A DNA stretch of 64,000 bases from Thiomonas delicata (GTDB lineage Bacteria; Pseudomonadota; Gammaproteobacteria; Burkholderiales; Burkholderiaceae_C), in the NCBI RefSeq assembly GCF_900088825.1, contig NZ_LT592170.1:352962-416961 (forward strand), read 5' to 3'. Below, piece by piece: positions 61,695-64,000 of the stretch (the stretch's first letter is position 1; each line of letters opens with the position of its first letter). Under the pieces are notes generated by a model. It searched no databases, was not told the origin of the DNA, and saw only the letters and a program-made list of their open reading frames with translations. Position numbers and translations under genes: made by a program.

Positions 61695-62903
61695 ATGCCC
61701 AGGTCGCCAAGCCCCATGCAAACCGCCGCCAACCCCGCCATCCCCGTCGCGGTGTCCGGCATGACCCCGGCCCCGCGGCGCATCCTGATGGTGGTGGACG
61801 GGCGCTACCCCGCCACCGGCGGCGCCGAGATGCAGGCGCGCCTGCTCAGCGCCGCATTCAGCCGCGAGGGTCACAGCGTGCGGGTGCTGGTGCCGCATCT
61901 CGAACCCGAACGCCCGCGGCGCGAGACCATCGATGGCGTGCCGGTGCACCGCCTGGCCTACCCGCGCATCAAGGGCTTCGGCGCCATCCTGCTCAACCTG
62001 CGCTTCGCCGCCTACCTGTTGCGCCATCAGCACGAGTTCGACGCCATCCACATCCACATGATGCACAACCTGGCGGGCGCCGCCGGCTGGCTGCGCCCCT
62101 GGATCAGACCGACGCTCACCGTCAAGGTGTCGGGCGCGGCGGAGTTCCAAGGCGGCATCCTCGATCCCTCGCTGCGCCACAAGCTGGTGCACCGCCTGCT
62201 CAACGCCGGGGCGAAACGGGCCGACGCGTTCCAATGCATCAGCCGCTACACGCTGGAGATGATGCGCGGGGCCGGCTACCCGGCGGCCAAGCTGCACCAC
62301 GTGCCCAACGCCGTGGACTGCGCCCGCTTCGCCCGTCGCGGCGAAACCGCCGGCACGCTGCGCGTGGTGTTCGTCGGCCGGCATGTCGCGGTCAAGGCCC
62401 TGGACGTGTTGCTGCGGGCCTGGGCGACGGTGCGGCGCCCGGCAGGCGCGCAGCTGGTCCTTGCCGGCGACGGCCCGGAACGCGCACGCCTGATGACGCT
62501 GGCCGAAACCCTCGGCTTGGCCGATTCCGTGGAGTTCCCGGGCCTGGTGCACGACGTGCCGGCCCTGCTCGCCACGGCCGCGGCGTACGTGCAGCCGTCG
62601 CACCAGGAGGGTCTGCCCAACGCCGTGCTGGAAGCCATGGCGGCGGGCTTGCCGGTGGCGGCCACGCGCATCAGCGGGCACGAGGACATCATCGTCGAGG
62701 GCGACACCGGCCTGCTGGTGCCGCCCGGCGACCCCGCGGCCCTGGCTGGCGCGCTGCAGCGCCTGCTGGACGACGCCGCCTTGCGCGAACACCTCGGGCA
62801 GCGCGGCGCGGCCTACGTCGCCACGCATTTCGCGATCCCCGTCGTCCTCGCCCGCCTGCTCGAACTGTATGCGCGCCCCCACAGCCCGGTGCGCCCCGCA
62901 TGA
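61695..62903 (+). CDS. Family 4 glycosyltransferase
   Basis: About 402 residues from ATG 61695; a later ATG at 61716 and an upstream start at 61647 are also open, and no strong Shine-Dalgarno decides. GT-B features: DGRYPATGGAEMQARLL loop, VVFVGRHVAVKALDVLLRAW in the donor domain, and E-x7-E in PSHQEGLPNAVLEAMAAGLPV. It should add a sugar to the EPS repeat. Its stop overlaps the start of the flippase gene (ATGA). Confidence 0.88.
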   Translation: MPRSPSPMQTAANPAIPVAVSGMTPAPRRILMVVDGRYPATGGAEMQARLLSAAFSREGHSVRVLVPHLEPERPRRETIDGVPVHRLAYPRIKGFGAILLNLRFAAYLLRHQHEFDAIHIHMMHNLAGAAGWLRPWIRPTLTVKVSGAAEFQGGILDPSLRHKLVHRLLNAGAKRADAFQCISRYTLEMMRGAGYPAAKLHHVPNAVDCARFARRGETAGTLRVVFVGRHVAVKALDVLLRAWATVRRPAGAQLVLAGDGPERARLMTLAETLGLADSVEFPGLVHDVPALLATAAAYVQPSHQEGLPNAVLEAMAAGLPVAATRISGHEDIIVEGDTGLLVPPGDPAALAGALQRLLDDAALREHLGQRGAAYVATHFAIPVVLARLLELYARPHSPVRPA

Positions 62904-64000
62904 CGGCACTCCCGCCCCGCGATGCCATGCCGGAACCCTCCTCAGACTCCGCCGCCCAGGCCGCCACCATGCCACGCCCGCCAGGCGCGCTGGCGCGTCT
63001 GGCGCGCCACACCTCGAACTATTCGGTCGGCACGCTGCTGATCACCCTGGCGAGCATCATCTCGTTTCCCATCTTCACCCGCGTGTTCTCGGTGGCCGAG
63101 TACGGCGTGCTCGGGCTGGTCAACGTGACGCTGGGCTTTCTCGTCAGTTTCGGCAAGCTCGGCCTGCAGAAATCGGTCGTGCGCTTCTATGCCGAGGTCG
63201 AGGCCGGCACGCGGCCCGGCAACAAGGTCGAGTTCTTTTCCACCGTCTTGTTCAGCATGGTGGCGGTCGGCGCGGCCATCGCCGCGGCCAGCGCGGCCAT
63301 CGTCCTGCTGCTGCCCCGGGCCTGGTTCGGCCACAGCGGGGCGCAACTCGTCATCGCGCTGGCCGCGCCGCTGGTCCTGTTTCGCGTGGTCGACAGCGCC
63401 ATGCTCAATCTGGTCAATGCCGAGCAAAAGAGCGGCTTCTACAGCCTGTTCACCGCCGTGCGCAAGTACGTCGGCCTGGCCATCGTGCTGCTGGTCCTGT
63501 TCCTCGTGGCGCGCAATCTGTATGGTTTTTTCTTCGGCACCATGCTCGCCGAAGGCCTGGCGCTCGCCTACATCGTCCACCACTACGCACGGCAGCACCT
63601 GTTCGACCTGCGCCGCTTCTCGCGCCCGCTGTTCATGGCCATGCTCACCTTCGGCCTGCCGCTGCTGGGCAGCGAGCTGTCCTACCAGTTGCTGGCCATG
63701 GGCGGGCGCTACATCATCAACTACCAGCTCGGACCGCAGCAACTGGGCGCCTATTCGGCCGCCTACAACTTTTCCGAATACCTGCAAAACATCCTCACGC
63801 TCTCGTTCGCCCAAGCCATCGTGCCCATGTACCTGCGCCAATGGGAGAAGGATGGCCGCGAGAAAACCGAGGCCTTCCTGCAACTGTCGCTGCGCTATTA
63901 CCTGGCGCTGGCGCTGCCCATCCTCGCCGGCATGGCCGCCATCGGGCCCGATCTGCTGCGCCTGCTGGCGTCGGACAACTACGTGGTGAGCGCCTCGCTC
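62900..64000 (+). CDS. Wzx-type oligosaccharide flippase (3' end outside window)
   Basis: The frame from ATG 62900 is open to the last base (367 codons visible). After a 30-residue polar leader there are about nine or more membrane helices (SNYSVGTLLITLASIISFPIFTR, then repeated hydrophobic blocks) in the pattern of polysaccharide biosynthesis/MATE-like flippases. RYIINYQLGPQQLGAYSAAYNF is typical of the family. It should flip lipid-linked repeat units to the periplasm for the Wzy-like polymerase at 54526-56037. Overlaps the preceding GT4 gene by four bases. Confidence 0.88.
   Translation, partial: MTALPPRDAMPEPSSDSAAQAATMPRPPGALARLARHTSNYSVGTLLITLASIISFPIFTRVFSVAEYGVLGLVNVTLGFLVSFGKLGLQKSVVRFYAEVEAGTRPGNKVEFFSTVLFSMVAVGAAIAAASAAIVLLLPRAWFGHSGAQLVIALAAPLVLFRVVDSAMLNLVNAEQKSGFYSLFTAVRKYVGLAIVLLVLFLVARNLYGFFFGTMLAEGLALAYIVHHYARQHLFDLRRFSRPLFMAMLTFGLPLLGSELSYQLLAMGGRYIINYQLGPQQLGAYSAAYNFSEYLQNILTLSFAQAIVPMYLRQWEKDGREKTEAFLQLSLRYYLALALPILAGMAAIGPDLLRLLASDNYVVSASL

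Overview
The window is high-GC DNA that reads like a chromosome segment of a betaproteobacterium. The order Burkholderiales is likely, and a Thiomonas-like or similar comamonad-type genus is possible but not provable from this sequence. The reasons are the GC-rich third positions, a BPSS1780-family membrane protein beside apt, an XrtA/PEP-CTERM-type exopolysaccharide (EPS) gene set, and short GC-rich dispersed palindromes beginning GCCGG..CGCCCCAAG. No tRNA, rRNA or CRISPR array was seen.

Left part (1-13.8 kb): the 3' part of a di-haem cytochrome c peroxidase-like gene, an unusual lipoprotein, a NarL-type two-component pair, an AraC regulator with azlCD, a small operon (hexapeptide-repeat protein and SDR) followed by a paiB-like gene, an IS1595-family element, a PA0069-type radical SAM gene and a divergent pair of pirin genes. 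The IS1595 element sits exactly inside a CTGT-N8-ACAG LexA box, and its 8-bp target duplication is the box core.

Middle (14-24.8 kb): a lower-GC catabolic island with a LysR regulator, a decayed CaiB/BaiF CoA-transferase, an isocitrate lyase/PEP mutase-family enzyme and an MFS transporter whose first 17 codons were cut off by an IS4-family element. Then come housekeeping genes (BPSS1780, apt, a LEA14-like protein) and two lipoproteins, one of them a Tat-exported paralogue of the lipoprotein at the left end.

Right part (24.8-64 kb): one large EPS/capsule locus. A leftward operon encodes a polyprenyl-phosphate sugar transferase plus the UDP-GlcNAc dehydrogenase and 4-epimerase pair, giving UDP-GalNAcA-type precursors. 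A rightward operon encodes export lipoprotein, outer-membrane barrel, AAA ATPase fused to a WecB-like domain, chain-length protein and tyrosine autokinase. It runs straight into a hybrid NRPS-PKS: a 2,499-residue A-PCP-KS-AT-ACP-aminotransferase protein, then a C-A-PCP-C-PCP protein with no thioesterase. Around it are a JmjC/cupin-type oxygenase candidate, a phosphopantetheinyl transferase and two alpha/beta hydrolases with non-serine nucleophile elbows. Glycosyltransferases, two polysaccharide deacetylases, an O-antigen ligase/polymerase, a YdcF-type protein and a flippase (cut by the window end) follow. One GT4 gene is split by an intact IS1182-family element.

The most interesting hypothesis is that the NRPS-PKS makes a short beta-amino-acid-containing acyl or peptide group (Val-like starter, malonate, transamination, then Ser) that decorates, or is co-produced with, the exopolysaccharide. 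Three intact IS elements of three families, each with a clean target duplication, have edited this region recently, hitting an SOS operator, a transporter start and a glycosyltransferase.
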